Shown: in pieces, positions 1-11,962 of the stretch
Numbering within the stretch: position 1 is the first letter of the stretch
Layout of the letters: each line of letters opens with the position of its first letter
Source: Paraspadella gotoi
Taxonomy: Eukaryota; Chaetognatha
Assembly (NCBI GenBank): GCA_051294375.1
Contig: CM119267.1
Location: 5,128,883 to 5,192,882, forward strand
Direction: 5' to 3'
DNA: 64,000 bases
The notes under the pieces: model-generated
Database searches by the model: none
Told to the model about the DNA's origin: nothing
What the model saw: the letters and a program-made list of their open reading frames with translations, nothing else
Made by a program: the position numbers and the translations under genes

Positions 1-1471
1 AACTACTAATAAAGCATCCAGTCTGTATATTTATCAATTTCCCCCCTCCCGCGCCCACTTCTACTGTCTTCTGTCCCCTATCTATCTGTTAATCTCTCTA
101 TCTCTAATCTGTCTTCACATCTCTCCTCTCTTCACGGTCTCACCTCATCTCCATCTCATATCGTCACACCCCATCGATTTCTCTTCCTTCCTATGAAGCG
201 CAGGTGATCTGTTGTCGTCGTCGTCGTCGTCGTCGTTGCTGTTATCGCAAACGTGATCACTTTCGTTGTCATTATGAAAACGTATGCTTGACTTTTACAA
301 TACAGCTGCAGGAAACTTTTGTTTCGTTTTCGTTCCGTTTTTTGGAGAAACTCCGATGCGTAACTATTTATCCTCATCATTTTTGTATCCATAGAAACAT
401 GAAGTTCAGCCACTTGTAATAGTAACTCCAGCCTCCCAACTTTTATATTTATATTTAACAAAAAAGCGTTTGTCTATTTACTCCGCGACCCCTTCCGCCG
501 GGGATCAGCTGGCACCTCGGGTCCTGANNNNNNNNNNNNNNNNNNNNNNNNNNNNNNNNNNNNNNNNNNNNNNNNNNNNNNNNNNNNNNNNNNNNNNNNN
601 NNNNNNNNNNNNNNNNNNNNNNNNNNNNNNNNNNNNNNNNNNNNNNNNNNNNNNNNNNNNNNNNNNNNNNNNNNNNNNNNNNNNNNNNNNNNNNNNNNNN
701 NNNNNNNNNNNNNNNNNNNNNNNNNNNNNNNNNNNNNNNNNNNNNNNNNNNNNNNNGAAGAATCGCGAAGGAATTTGCTCTTTCGTTTTCTTACTTTTTT
801 TGTTTTGAAAAGAAACTTTTTTTTTCTCGAGAACTCTGTATAATTTTATGTGTTCGATTTGTAGCTTCAAATCTAGATCTTTTGTGTTTACAATTTCGGA
901 GAGTTGATGTNNNNNNNNNNNNNNNNNNNNNNNNNNNNNNNNNNNNNNNNNNNNNNNNNNNNNNNNNNNNNNNNNNNNNNNNNNNNNNNNNNNNNNNNNN
1001 NNNNNNNNNNNNNNNNNNNNNNNNNNNNNNNNNNNNNNNNNNNNNNNNNNNNNNNNNNNNNNNNNNNNNNNNNNNNNNNNNNNNNNNNNNNNNNNNNNNN
1101 NNNNNNNNNNNNNNNNNNNNNNNNNNNNNNNNNNNNNNNNNNNNNNNNNNNNNNNNNNNNNNNNNNNNNNNNAGAGAGACTCTCCTCGAGGCGACGAAAT
1201 TGCGATTCTTGACTTTTCTAAGAAATTGGGGTCAAAGGGTCGATTGGCGGGAGTAGAGCGCGTCGCCACGGGACGAAGGCACGCCACTCTTTCTCAACAA
1301 TGCCGCTCTCCTTTATCTCGATTCCGACGCCGTCGCGAGACGGGGCGTCACGTGATCGGCGCGGTCCATCAACGAACGATTATTGAAGGCGGAGATTCTA
1401 ATGTCGACGGTGGGACAAGTGGATTGAGGTCAGCTTGGGAGTGATGGGGAGTAAAGAGTAGAATTAAGGTT
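1..1471. other. Intergenic, with two gaps
   Basis: I see no supportable gene here. The stretch opens with pyrimidine-rich DNA, has a (GTC)n triplet tract at 211-237, and is broken by N runs at 528-756 and 911-1172. The part at 1180-1440 is GC- and CpG-rich and contains a CACGTG E-box near 1349. It could belong to a promoter, but no adjoining coding exon was found. Confidence 0.6.
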
Positions 1472-1478
1472 AAAAAAA
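1472..1478 (-). terminator. Pol III terminator of tRNA-Arg
   Basis: Read on the minus strand, a run of seven T begins two bases after the discriminator base of the tRNA. Four or more T is the normal RNA polymerase III stop signal, so this tRNA has a proper terminator. Confidence 0.8.
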
Positions 1479-1479
1479 G

Positions 1480-1552
1480 TACCCCTGGCGGGACTCGAAC
1501 CCGCAATCTTTGAATTAGAAGTCCAACGCCTTATCCATTAGGCCACAGGGGC
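1480..1552 (-). tRNA. tRNA-Arg (anticodon TCT)
   Basis: This 73-base cloverleaf on the minus strand decodes AGA as arginine. The acceptor stem GCCCCTG pairs with CAGGGGT (one G-T pair at the end) and is followed by discriminator A. The D stem is GCCT/AGGC. The anticodon stem TTGGA/TTCAA encloses the loop CTTCTAA, giving anticodon TCT. The variable loop is AGATT, and the T stem GCGGG/CCCGC closes the loop TTCGAGT. The internal Pol III B box GGTTCGAGTCC (1491-1501) matches the consensus exactly, and an A-box-like TGGCCTAATGG lies in the D arm. There is no intron and no encoded CCA, as expected for a eukaryotic nuclear tRNA. Intact stems, promoter boxes and terminator argue for a functional gene. 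Confidence 0.96.
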
Positions 1553-2132
1553 TGGATGGAGGAATATAGACCGGGAGAAAAGATTTTTAAAGAGTTACTG
1601 TGAGGGAACGGGCAAATCGAAAAATGTTACGTTTTTAGTGACTGATTTACCAATTTATTTAACGTATTGACAAACACCGTCTTGATATAAAAAAGAAAAA
1701 TAAATAAATAAAAACTACGTTTATCTTACTCAGCTTTATCTTTNNNNNNNNNNNNNNNNNNNNNNNNNNNNNNNNNNNNNNNNNNNNNNNNNNNNNNNNN
1801 NNNNNNNNNNNNNNNNNNNNNNNNNNNNNNNNNNNNNNNNNNNNNNNNNNNNNNNNNNNNNNNNNNNNNNNNNNNNNNNNNNNNNNNNNNNNNNNNNNNN
1901 NNNNNNNNNNNNNNNNNNNNNNNNNNNNNNNNNNNNNNNNNNNNNNNNNNNNNNNNNNNNNNNNNNNNNNNNNNNNNAAAAAAGGAAAAGTAGAGAAAAG
2001 AAAAGTTGGAAAGACATTTCAGATTCAAGGTCTGAAGAAAATAAAAGTGGGAGAAGAAGAGAGAAAAAAAAGAGAAGAGGGGAGAACCAAGGAGGTTGGG
2101 GAAGATATTATCCTTCTTTCTCTCTCTCTCTG

Positions 2133-2173
<41 letters not shown>

Positions 2174-2649
2174 TTCTATTTTATCTGTTTTTCTCACTCT
2201 GTCTCTCTCTTTGTGACTATTTTATCTCTCTCTCACTCTCTCTCTCTCTCTTTTAATTACTTCCTCTCTCTATTTTATCTGTTTTTCTTACTCTCTCTCT
2301 TTGGTCTCTATTTTATTTCACCTCTCTCCTTTCTCTCTTACTCTTTCACTCTCCCTCACTCCCTCTCTCTCTCCCTGCCTCCCTCTCCCCTCTCTCTCCC
2401 TCTCACCAACCCGGCCGAGAGTTCGCATTTCGCGTCGATTTATCCTCGGCGTTTAGCGAGGGACGAGCACCGAATCGAGATGGCGCCTTTTTCGATTCAA
2501 AACTCTAGATGGCGTCGCAACGCGGAGACGCCAGGCGATGTCCTTACGAAGACACGAAGCTGTGACGCCATTACATGGTGACACCACGCCACGCAGTGCT
2601 TCTTGGGGATATGTTGTTCTAAAAATCACCGTCTGACATTAACATTAAA
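1553..2649. other. Intergenic: gap and CT-rich tract
   Basis: There is an N run at 1744-1977 and an imperfect (CT)n region at about 2117-2402. A CpG-rich segment without microsatellite follows at 2410-2600, containing two ATGGCG(C/T) motifs. A short open frame runs through that segment, but it is an extension of the CT tract and has no recognisable similarity. Confidence 0.5.
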
Positions 2650-2870
2650 ATATACGACTTTAAATAAATTCCGCCTGTTCTTTATCATTTTTATACAATC
2701 TTTACGATGCCGTTAAATTTATTGTCTCGGTCGTTTCTGTTATTATTGCCGTTGTTGTTGTTGTCGTTGTTGTTGTTGTCGTTATTTCTTAACTCGAGGG
2801 CGAAATCAATCGAGTCTTTTTCGCTTTAGGGTTTTTTTGGGTTCGAGAGGACTTGACAGGTGGTCGCAGC

Positions 2871-2872
<2 letters not shown>

Positions 2873-2925
<53 letters not shown>
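2873..2925 (+). repeat. (GA)n microsatellite
   Basis: An uninterrupted GA dinucleotide tract of about 53 bases, followed by TAATTTTTT and a GGCGGCCATGTTG motif that is kept in all copies of the unit. Confidence 0.95.
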
Positions 2926-2928
<3 letters not shown>

Positions 2929-4218
2929 TTTTTTTCCCCTATAAGGCGGCCATGTTGTTGTCGTCGTCTTTCTCTTTGTTGTCGTTGTAGTTTCTCTGAG
3001 GTTGTGTTTTCGTAGTTTTTATTATTGTCGTTAGGGAAATAACCAGTGGGGAAAACGCCGGACCATTTTATTCGCTATTTCCTCCGAGACCAGGGGACGG
3101 TAAATCTCGTTTTCCCTCGGAGACCACCGTTGGAAGCCATTAGTGCCCACAGCTATGCTTTTGAGACCACAGTTCTAGTATTTTCGAGACCACGGCTCCG
3201 TTCTTGAAAAAGGGTTGGACTCACGAAAGGTAGCCGGATCGAGCCCCAGACGATTTCGAGTTTTTTTTTTCGGTTCGAAACATTAGTTATTCTTTTGTTT
3301 CCCCAAGAAGTTTCTCGTACCCTTAAATTCGCCTTTATTTCCGTTTGATTTCGTCCCCTAACGGCCGCGGCGCCAACCGGCGTCAACCGGCGCCGTCGGG
3401 CGTCGTTGTGCCTCTCGCGGCGCCGGTAACGACGACGACAATGACGACGATTCGCATTGGTGGTCGCGAAAGGAAGGAAAAAACCACGAGAAAAGCAAAA
3501 AAAAATTTTTCATACGTAAACATCGAAATCCCTGCGCGCCTCCCTCTGCCTCCTTTATACTGGATTTCCGAGAAATTCTAGCGGCGCTTTTGATTTAAAA
3601 TTCCAAAAGCGTTTTTCTTGGCGGGAAAAGGGAAAAAAAGAAAAGAAAAAAAAAGTGTTTCGGCGAATCTGAGGTGTATTCGCTTTTTTATTTGTTTTTT
3701 GTTTTCGTTTGTTTTCTTTTTTTAGTTTTTTTTTATGACCTGCTCGGTTCTTCTAAGACGACTGTTCTTATTTATCTTGAACATTTTATTAAATTCATTA
3801 AATCAAAATAATCGTAATGGTAGACTCGAAACAGAAGACGAGCGCAACACAGATAAAAGCTAACAGTTGTACAGTGTAGAAATACAGGTTTGTGTACCGA
3901 AACCAAGAAGATATTCTTTTTTTTAATTCAAAAGTAATAATAACAATTTCTCCGCTCGATAAAATTCCATCTAGGACGAAAAGGGCTAAATATTACCGGT
4001 ATTAAAAATAATCATTATCATCGTCTTTTGCATACTTTCCATACTAATATTCCCTCTCCTACAGTTCGCTTTTTTCCAACCCTGATTTTTTTTTCCAGAA
4101 ATTTTCATTCAAGCGCCGATAAAAAAAAAGGCGAAGGCCGACTTTCCTTCTCATCCATAAATCGATTCACTTCATTTCGTTCGTTTTTTATTCCTTTTAT
4201 CGCGCGACGCCGCCGCAG

Positions 4219-4484
4219 TCGGTGGAGGCAGCTGCAGCGGCGGCGGCGGCGGCATTCGGCGACGGAGCAGCGAGCCGCAGCGTTCAGGCTTACAACGACT
4301 GCGCGAAGAAACTGTGGAGGATTGGGACAGCGATGATCGATCTTGGTCCGATTCGGTGCCAGGGAATTTTAACGTGAACGTTGGGTTTTTCGTCGAGTGG
4401 CTGCAGCGAACTGACGAATTGTCAATAAACAGATTGACAAAGAACAGTTCCAAAATGTTAACCAAAAAGAAATATTCCGAGTAA
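4219..4484 (+). CDS. Possible terminal exon, function unknown
   Basis: After a candidate acceptor (CCGCCGCAG) an open frame runs to TAA at 4482-4484. It encodes a Gly/Ser/Arg-rich start, an acidic Trp-Asp-Ser segment (EDWDSDDRSWSDS) and a C-terminal part with helix-like spacing (GFFVEWLQRTDELSINRL), ending in a Lys-rich tail. The composition looks more like protein than the simple repeats around it. I do not recognise the family. The equivalent stretch in copies B and C (about 8717-8985 and 14828-15096) carries several one-base indels that break the frame, which could be sequencing error or decay. The minus strand is also open here, so strand is uncertain. Confidence 0.2.
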
Positions 4485-5691
4485 AAGTGACGATGTCCTA
4501 GTTTCGATGGGAAAGAGGGAGGGAAAGAGAACCTCTTCTCCGGCCCTGGCATCCGGCGCCGATTCCAATGTTTTCGTGCGTCGTCGCGCTTTTGTCTCTT
4601 CTCTCTCTCTCTCATCTCTCTCTCTCTTCTCTTCTCTCTCTCTCTCTCTCTCTCTGCTCTCTCTCTCTACTCTTCTCTTCTCTCTCATATCTCGCTTCCG
4701 GCGTTCGCATTTATGTGGAATTCGACGCCAAACACATTTCGGCCTGCGTCCGTTTCTCGCGACTCCTCCATTTTTTTTAATGTTTTTTTTTTTTTTTAGT
4801 TTTTTTTTTTGATCGGCCGTTTTGTTTCCGGCTGCGTTTCATCCGTGTGGTTCTGACTTGTATTTTCGACAATTACCTTTTCTTCGTAATTCTAATTTCT
4901 AAGGACACCTTGGTATGAATTTCCAGCAGCGCTTCTCCCATTCCACCATTTTCTCATTATTTCCATCACCGTTACTCAATTTCCAGCAGCTGTATTTCAT
5001 TTTCCATCGGCGCCAACTCGTTTTCCCGCCCATTTTTCTTGCAATGACGCGTCTGAAACCTCGTAACTCCTCAACTCGTAACGCCCTCTGTAGACAAACT
5101 TCCATCGAAGGCGAATTCTTTTACGAGCGTCATCCAACTAAACAAACCCATGGTGACGCCTTGGGAGACAAAACGAATTTTTAGAAGCTTTTCTTCAGAA
5201 CTCGGTTATGTTTGAATCACTATAAGAAGAGTTATTATTATTCAACCAATCGTATTACTATGTAAGATTCTAAGTTTACAAAGTTTACTACGGTAAATAT
5301 AAAGTCAAGTTTCGTTTCTAAAATATTGACCGACTCTCCAATTCTTTCTCTTTCTCCAAATCTTCCATTTCATCTGACCCGAATACTACTCCTCTTCCTC
5401 TTCCCCCTCTTCCCCCTCTTATCATTCACCAGCCTCTTCTTCACTATTCTACTTCCNNNNNNNNNNNNNNNNNNNNNNNNNNNNNNNNNNNNNNNNNNNN
5501 NNNNNNNNNNNNNNNNNNNNNNNNNNNNNNNNNNNNNNNNNNNNNNNNNNNNNNNNNNNNNNNNNNNNNNNNNNNNNNNNNNNNNNNNNNNNNNNNNNNN
5601 NNNTTCTTCCTCTTCCCCCTCTTATTTTTTCTCACCCGAATCTCCACCAGGATTAGGAGATCCCTCGATTCTATCTCTCGGTCCCACCAAT

Positions 5692-5790
5692 AATGACAAT
5701 TCCATAAATTCCGTCATTGTCATCACTCGCCACAATTGGCGACAATTCCATCAATTCCGTCATTGTCATCACGCGCCACCAATTCGCCAA
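5692..5790 (+). repeat. GACAATTCC minisatellite, about two copies
   Basis: A unit of about 46 bp containing GACAATTCC, ATTCCGTCATTGTCATCAC and GCCAC is present about twice here. The matching site in copy B (10208-10345) holds three copies, so the array varies between units. Confidence 0.75.
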
Positions 5791-6188
5791 TAACGTCATC
5801 GTCACGTCACCAAACGCTTAAATTTTAACCTTTAACCCCGTTCTCCACCCTCTTTCCACCTAAATTCGTCCCTCCCTGCTCAATCCGCAGACGACGATTA
5901 ATTATCAAACTAACAATCTCCTCTCACCGTCGGAGGGAGAGAGAGAAGANNNNNNNNNNNNNNNNNNNNNNNNNNNNNNNNNNNNNNNNNNNNNNNNNNN
6001 NNNNNNNNNNNNNNNNNNNNNNNNNNNNNNNNNNNNNNNNNNNNNNNNNNNNNNNNNNNNNNNNNNNNNNNNNNNNNNNNNNNNNNNNNNNNNNNNNNNN
6101 NNNNNNNNNNNNNNNNNNNNNNNNNNNNNNNNNNNNNNNNNNNNNNNNNNNNNNNNNNNNNNNNNNNNNNNNNNNNNNNNNNNNNNNN

Positions 6189-6222
<34 letters not shown>

Positions 6223-6916
6223 AGGGAAGAAGGATGAGGTAAGATGGTTGAGTCAAGGAATACCGGATGTTGAAAATGGAATATCCGTATGTAACTGCGG
6301 ATGTTGTGGTTACGATTTTTTTTTCTTCAAATTTATTCTCCAGAGGAAGTGAAAAAAATAAATATTTTTCTTCGGGGAATCTGTTTTGAAATTTGAAGGC
6401 GAATACATTTTTCTGGATTTCTTTTTTTTTCGCGCGCGCGCGAGGCCCGATTGGATTGGACACGGATGGGGGCGTCGCTGAAGGCGGGGTTGTAGGGTCT
6501 CCGGGTCTCCGGTTCTCCGGGTCTCCAGAGTGAAATTATTTAAAGATATCAAATCAGAAAAAAACCGAATGGTGAGTCGAGGTAATAACTACGGAACAAT
6601 AAACATTAATACATTAAACATTTGGAATTGGTTCAAGCAATGTAAAAGTTTTTCAATCACTTAAAAAGGAGCCAAATTAAATTCTGACAGGCAATGTTCC
6701 CTTCGGTTCCAAATACAACAAAATATCATGGACTTTGCCAGACACTGCAAGTTTAAAATCGAGACAAACTCACCATTTAGTTTGTTTACTTTCTTATGAA
6801 TAAAGTGATATATATAATATAATTTCAATTGGATTAAAGGACCGTTCCGTATAAGAATCACTCTCAATATCAATCCCACTTGCAAAGATTGTCAAAATAT
6901 ATAACTAGTTGCAAAC

Positions 6917-7036
6917 GCGAATTCCCCAAACCAAGCCGAGGAGAGTTCCTTAAACCGAGCAGCGTCGAACTTCCCAAACCAAGCAGCGGCGAATTCGTCG
7001 AACCAAGCAGCGACGCACCGGCGAATTCGTCGAACC
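6917..7036 (+). repeat. 24-bp minisatellite ending copy A
   Basis: Four head-to-tail 24-bp units start at 6917, 6941, 6965 and 6989, followed by a partial unit. Each resembles GCGAATTCCCAAACCAAGCAG. Because 24 is a multiple of three, the array translates into eight-residue repeats such as GEFLKPSS, but I see no gene around it. The B and C equivalents (from 11543 and 17657) have the same units with base deletions. Confidence 0.8.
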
Positions 7037-7282
7037 ATAAATACGACTTAAAAAGATTCGCCTGTTCTTTATCATCTTTATACAATCTTTACGATGCCGT
7101 TAAATTTAGTTGTCTCGGTCGTTTCTGTTTATTCTTGCGTTGTGTTGTTGTTGTTGTTGTTGTCCGTTGTTTGTCGTTATTTCTTAACTCGAGGGCGAAA
7201 TCAATCGAGTTCTCTTTTTCCTTAGGGTTTTTTTGGGTTTCGAGAGGACCTTGACAGGTGCTGTCGCAGGTCTTGTGAGTCG

Positions 7283-7321
7283 TGAGAGAGAGAGAGAGGA
7301 GAAATTAGAGAGATAGAGAGA

Positions 7322-7365
<44 letters not shown>

Positions 7366-7466
7366 AGATTAAAAAAGAGAGACGAGAAAGAGAGAGAAAG
7401 AGGAGCAGGAAAGAGAGAGAAGAGAGAGAAAGAGAGAGAAAGAGAGAAAGATGAGGAGAGAGAGAT
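7283..7466 (+). repeat. Imperfect (GA)n cluster
   Basis: GA-rich purine tract with several interruptions (GATGAG, AAAGAG, GAGCAGGA). It replaces the simple 53-base GA tract of copy A, so this locus has expanded and diversified between units. The same tract recurs at 13394-13577. Confidence 0.9.
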
Positions 7467-9068
7467 AATTTTTTTTCCCTTTTAAGGCGGCCATGTTGTT
7501 GTCGTCGTGCTCTCTCTTTGGTGTCGTTGTAGTTTCTCTGAGGGTTGTGTTTTCGTAGTTTTTATTATTGTCGTTAGGGAAATAACCGTGGTGAAAACGC
7601 CGGACCGATTTTATTCGCTATTTCCTCCGAGACCAGGGGACGGTAAATCTCGTTTTCCCTCGGAGACCACGTTGGAAGCCATTTAGTTGCCACAGCTATG
7701 CTTTTGAGACCACAGTTCTAGTATTTTCGAGACCACGCTCCGTTCTGAAAAAGGGTTGGACTTACGAAGCCGTAGCCGATCGAGCCCTTGACGAGTTCGG
7801 GTTTTTTTACGGTTCGAAAACATTAGTTGATTCATTTCTTTATTTTTGTTCCCAGAAGTTTCTCGTACCCCTTAAAATTCACCTTTATTTTCCGTTTGAT
7901 TTTCGTCCCCTAACGGCCGCGCGCAACCGGCGTCAACGGCGCCGTCGGGCGTCGTGCGCCTCTCGCGTTGCGTAACGACGGCGACAATGACGACGATTCG
8001 CGTTGGCGGTCGCGAAGGAAGGAAAAAAACCGCGAGAAAAGAAAATAAAAATTCTATACGTAACATCGAAATTCCCGGCGCGCCTCCCTCTGCCTCTTTA
8101 TACTGGATTCGATGAATTCTAGCGGCGACTTTTTATTTAAAATTCCAAAGCGTTGTCTTGCGGGAAAAGGGAAAAAAAGAAAAGAAAAAAAAAGTGTTTC
8201 GGCGAATCTGACGTGTATTCGCTTTTTTATTTGTTTTGTTTCAGTTGTTTTACTTTTTTTATTTTTTTTGACCTGCTCGGTATCTTCTAAGGCGACTGTT
8301 CTTATTATCTTGAACATTATTAAATTCATTAAATCAAAATAATCGTGCGGCAACACAGATAACAGCTAACAGTTTGTACTGTGTAGAAATACAGGTTTGT
8401 GTACCGAAACCAAGAAAGATATTTTTTTTTAATTCAAAAGTATTAAATAAACAATTTCTCCGCTCGATAAAATTTCCATCTAGCGACGAAAAAGGCTAAA
8501 CATTACCGGTATTAAAAATAATCATATCATCTCTTTTGCGATACTTTCCATACTAATATTCCCTCTCCTATAGTTCGCTTTTTTCCAACCTGATTTTTTT
8601 CCAGAAATTTTCATCAGCGCCGATAAAAAAAAAGGCGAAGCGACTTTCCTTCTTCATCCATAAACGATTCACTTCATTTCGTTTCGTTTTTTATTCCTTT
8701 ATCGCGCGACGCCCCGCAGTCGGTTGGAGGCGCTGCAGCGGCGGCGGCGGCGGCATCGCACGAGCAGCGAGCCGCAAGGCGTCAGGACTTACAAACGACT
8801 TGCGCGAAAACTGTGGAGATTGGGACAGCGATGATCGATTCTTGGTCCATTCGGTGCCAGGGAATTTTTAACGTGAACGTGGGTTTTTCGTCGAGTGGTG
8901 CAGCGAACTGACGAATTGTCAATAACAGATTGACAAAGAACAGTTCCCAAAATGTTAACCAAAAAAGAAATATTCGAGTAAAAGTGACGTGTCCTAGTTA
9001 TCGATGGGAAAGAGGAGGAAAGAGAACCTTCCCGCCTGGCATCCGGCGCCGATCAATTTTCGTCGGCG

Positions 9069-9108
<40 letters not shown>

Positions 9109-9769
9109 CTCTCTCTTCTCGTCTCTCTCTCTCTCTCTCTCTCTCGCTCTCTCTCTCTCTCTCGCGCGTCCGCGTTCGATTATGTGGAATTCGACGCAAA
9201 CAATTTCGGCCTCGCGTCCGTTTCTTCGCGACTCTCCATTTTTTAATGTTTTTTTTTTTTGGTTTTTTTTTTTGTCGGCCGTTTTGCTCCGGCTGCGTTT
9301 CATCCGTTGGTTCTGACTTGTATTTTGACAATTTACTTTTCTTCGTAATTCTAATTTCTAAGGACACTCGTATGAATTTCCAGCAGCTTCTCCCATTCCA
9401 CATTTTCTCATTATTTCCTCGCCGTTCTTTTTGAATTTCACAGCTGTATCCATTTTCCACGGCGCAACTCGTTTTCCCGCCCATTTTCTGCAATGACGCG
9501 TCTGAAACCTCGTAACTCCTCAACCGTAACGCCTCTTAGACAAACTTCATCGAAGCGAATTCTTTTACGAGCGTCATCCAACTAAACAAACCCATGGTGG
9601 ACGCCTTGGAGACAAAACGAATTTTTAGAAGCTTTTCTTCAGAACTCGGTTATGTTTGAATCACTATAAAGAGTTATTATATATTCACCAATCGTATTAC
9701 TATGTAAGATTCTAGTTTACAAAGTTTACTACGGTAAATATAAGGCAAGTTGGTTTCTAATTATTGACC

Positions 9770-10150
9770 ACCTCTCCAATTCTCTTCTTTCTCCTAATCT
9801 TCCTTTATCTGACCCGAATACTACTTCCTCCAGCCTCTTTCACCTTATTCCTCTTCCCCCTTTCCTTTTCCCTCACTCTCTTTCTCCTCTTCTCTTTCCC
9901 CTCTTCCCCTTCCTCTTTCAATTCTCTTCCCTTTTCCTTTTCCCTTCAACTTCCTTTTCCTCTTCCCCTTTCCTCTCCTCTTCCCCCTTCCCTTCCCTTT
10001 CTCTTCCTCTTACCCCTATTCCCTTCCCTTACTCTTACTCTTCCTTCCTCCTATCCCCATCCCCATCTCCTCTTCCCTTCGCTTCTCTTCACCTTCCCTT
10101 CCCTTCCTCTTCCCCTTTCCTTCCTCTTCTTCCTCTTCCTCTATTTTTTC
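9770..10150 (+). repeat. Polypyrimidine tract
   Basis: About 380 bases of almost pure C/T, made of imperfect CTTCC, CCCTTT and CTCTTCC blocks. It also occurs in copy C (about 15881-16261); copy A has an N run at the matching place. Long open frames of Leu/Ser/Pro/Phe across it are composition artefacts. Confidence 0.9.
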
Positions 10151-10615
10151 TCACCCGAATCTCACCAGGATTAGAGATCCTCGATTCTATCTCTCGTCCA
10201 ACCACCTAATGACAATTCCCTCAATTCCGTCATTGTCATCACTCGCCACAATTGGTGACAATTCCTCATTCCGTCATTTCATCACTCGCCACAATTGGTG
10301 ACAATTCCATTAATTCCGTCATTCATCACGCCACCCAATTCGCCAATAACGTCATCGTCACGTCACAAAACGCGTAAATTTTAATCTTTAACCCCGTTTC
10401 CACCCTTTCCACCTAAATTCGTCCCTCCTTTCCTAAGCCCTTACCCTCTCTCACTCCCTCACCAATCTCTATCCCCGCAGTCTTGGATCTGATGAGTTCC
10501 CCCTTCCGCCCCTCAGGCCCCCTCCACCGCCCTTCGAATGTTGACGAGATTTCGCTTGATAATACGACTTTTCTTTCAACACTAAATCTCCTCTTCAACC
10601 GTGGAGGGAGAGAGA

Positions 10616-10702
<87 letters not shown>

Positions 10703-11286
10703 AGGAAGAAGGATGAGGTAAAGATGGTTGAGTCAAGGAATACCGGATTTTGAAAATGGAATATCCGTATGTAACTGCGGATGTGTGTTACGATTTTTTT
10801 CTTCAATATTCTCCAGAGGAAGTGAAAAAAATAAATATTTTTCTTCGGGGAATTGTTTGAAATTTGAAGGCGAATACATTTTTCTGGATTTCTTTTTTTT
10901 TCCGCGCGCGCGCGAGCCCGATTGGATTGGACACGGATGGGGGGCGTCGCGTGAAGACGGGTTGTAGGGTCTCCGGGTCTCCGGTTCTCCGGGTCTCCCA
11001 GAGTGAAATTATCTAAAATATCAAATCAGAAAAAAAACCGAATGGTGATCAGGTAATAACTACGAACAATAAACATTAATACATTAAAATTTGGAATTGG
11101 TTCAGCAATGTAAAAGTTTTTTCAATCACTTTAAAAGGAGCAAATGAAATTCTGACAGCAATGGTCCCTCCCGTTCCAAATACAACAAAATATCATGGAC
11201 TTTGGCCAGACACTGCAAGTTTAAAATCGAGACAAAATCACCATTTAGTTTGTTTACTTCCTTATGAATAAAGTGATATATATAAT

Positions 11287-11442
11287 TGTTTAAATTTTAA
11301 TTAATAATTTATTTAATTAACTGTTTTTTTTTCTCTCTATTTTATGTTTTTGCTTAGACTTGTCTGTCTTTGTTTGTTTGTTTTGTTGATGATGATTGTT
11401 ACTGAATCAACCTCGTTGTATTCGAATAAAAATCGCATATAA
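11287..11442. repeat. Insertion of about 156 bp in copies B and C
   Basis: Copy A reads GATATATATAATATAATTTC at its matching site (about 6810). Copies B and C carry about 156 extra AT-rich bases there, beginning TGTTTAAATTTTAATT and ending ATCGCATATAAAT. A TATAAT-like word flanks both sides, which could be a target-site duplication. No inverted ends were found, so the class of the insertion is unknown. Confidence 0.55.
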
Positions 11443-11962
11443 ATATAATTTCAATTGGATTAAAGGACCGTTCCGTTAAGAATCACTTTCAATATCAATC
11501 ACACTTGGCAAGTTGAAAGATTGTCAAAATATATAACTAGTGCAACGCGAATTCCCCAACCGAGCCATGAGACTTCCTAACGAGCAGCGTCGAACTTCCC
11601 AAACCAAGCAGCGGCGAATTCTTCGAACAAGCAGCGACGCAGCGGCGAATTCGTCGAACCAATCTCTCTCTCTTTTTTCTCTCTCTCTCTCTCTCTCCCC
11701 TCTCCCCTCTCCCCTCTTCTCTCTCTCTCTCTTTTTTTCTCTCTATCTCTCTCTCTCTCTCTCCACTTCTCTCTCTCTCTCTCTCTCTCTCGCAGGATCC
11801 GAGNNNNNNNNNNNNNNNNNNNNNNNNNCCACGGCGAAATCGATCGCCCGATCCGCAAGCGAAAGGCGCCCTCGCCTCGTAATCGCGCTTTGGAATTAGA
11901 TTTTTTTTTTATGACCGGCATTAAAACCGGTAATGAACAGAAGAGCGGACAAGCGAGCGCCC

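Larger units (their letters stand above)
2650..7037. repeat. Tandem unit, copy A (about 4.4 kb)
   Basis: This is the first copy of a large unit that recurs at 7038-11803 and 13149 onward. Shared landmarks in the same order are: a TACGACTT start, a GTT/GTC tract, a (GA)n tract, repeated GAGACCA motifs, a CpG-rich segment (3355-3450), a GCGGCGG run (4238-4250), a (CT)n tract, a pyrimidine tract, a GACAATTCC minisatellite, a second (GA)n tract, a CTCCGGGT minisatellite and a 24-bp minisatellite at the end. It differs from the next copy mainly by one-base insertions and deletions. Copy A has N runs where copy B has pyrimidine or GA tracts, and it lacks an insertion of about 156 bp present in B. 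No gene is recognised in the unit. Confidence 0.85.
7038..11803. repeat. Tandem unit, copy B (about 4.8 kb)
   Basis: It follows copy A directly with no N run and repeats the landmark order. It is almost identical to copy C at 13149-17913, with a constant offset of 6111 bases changing to 6114 only after a three-base difference in a GA tract near 10660. The copy ends in (CT)n and meets a 25-N run at 11804. Confidence 0.88.
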
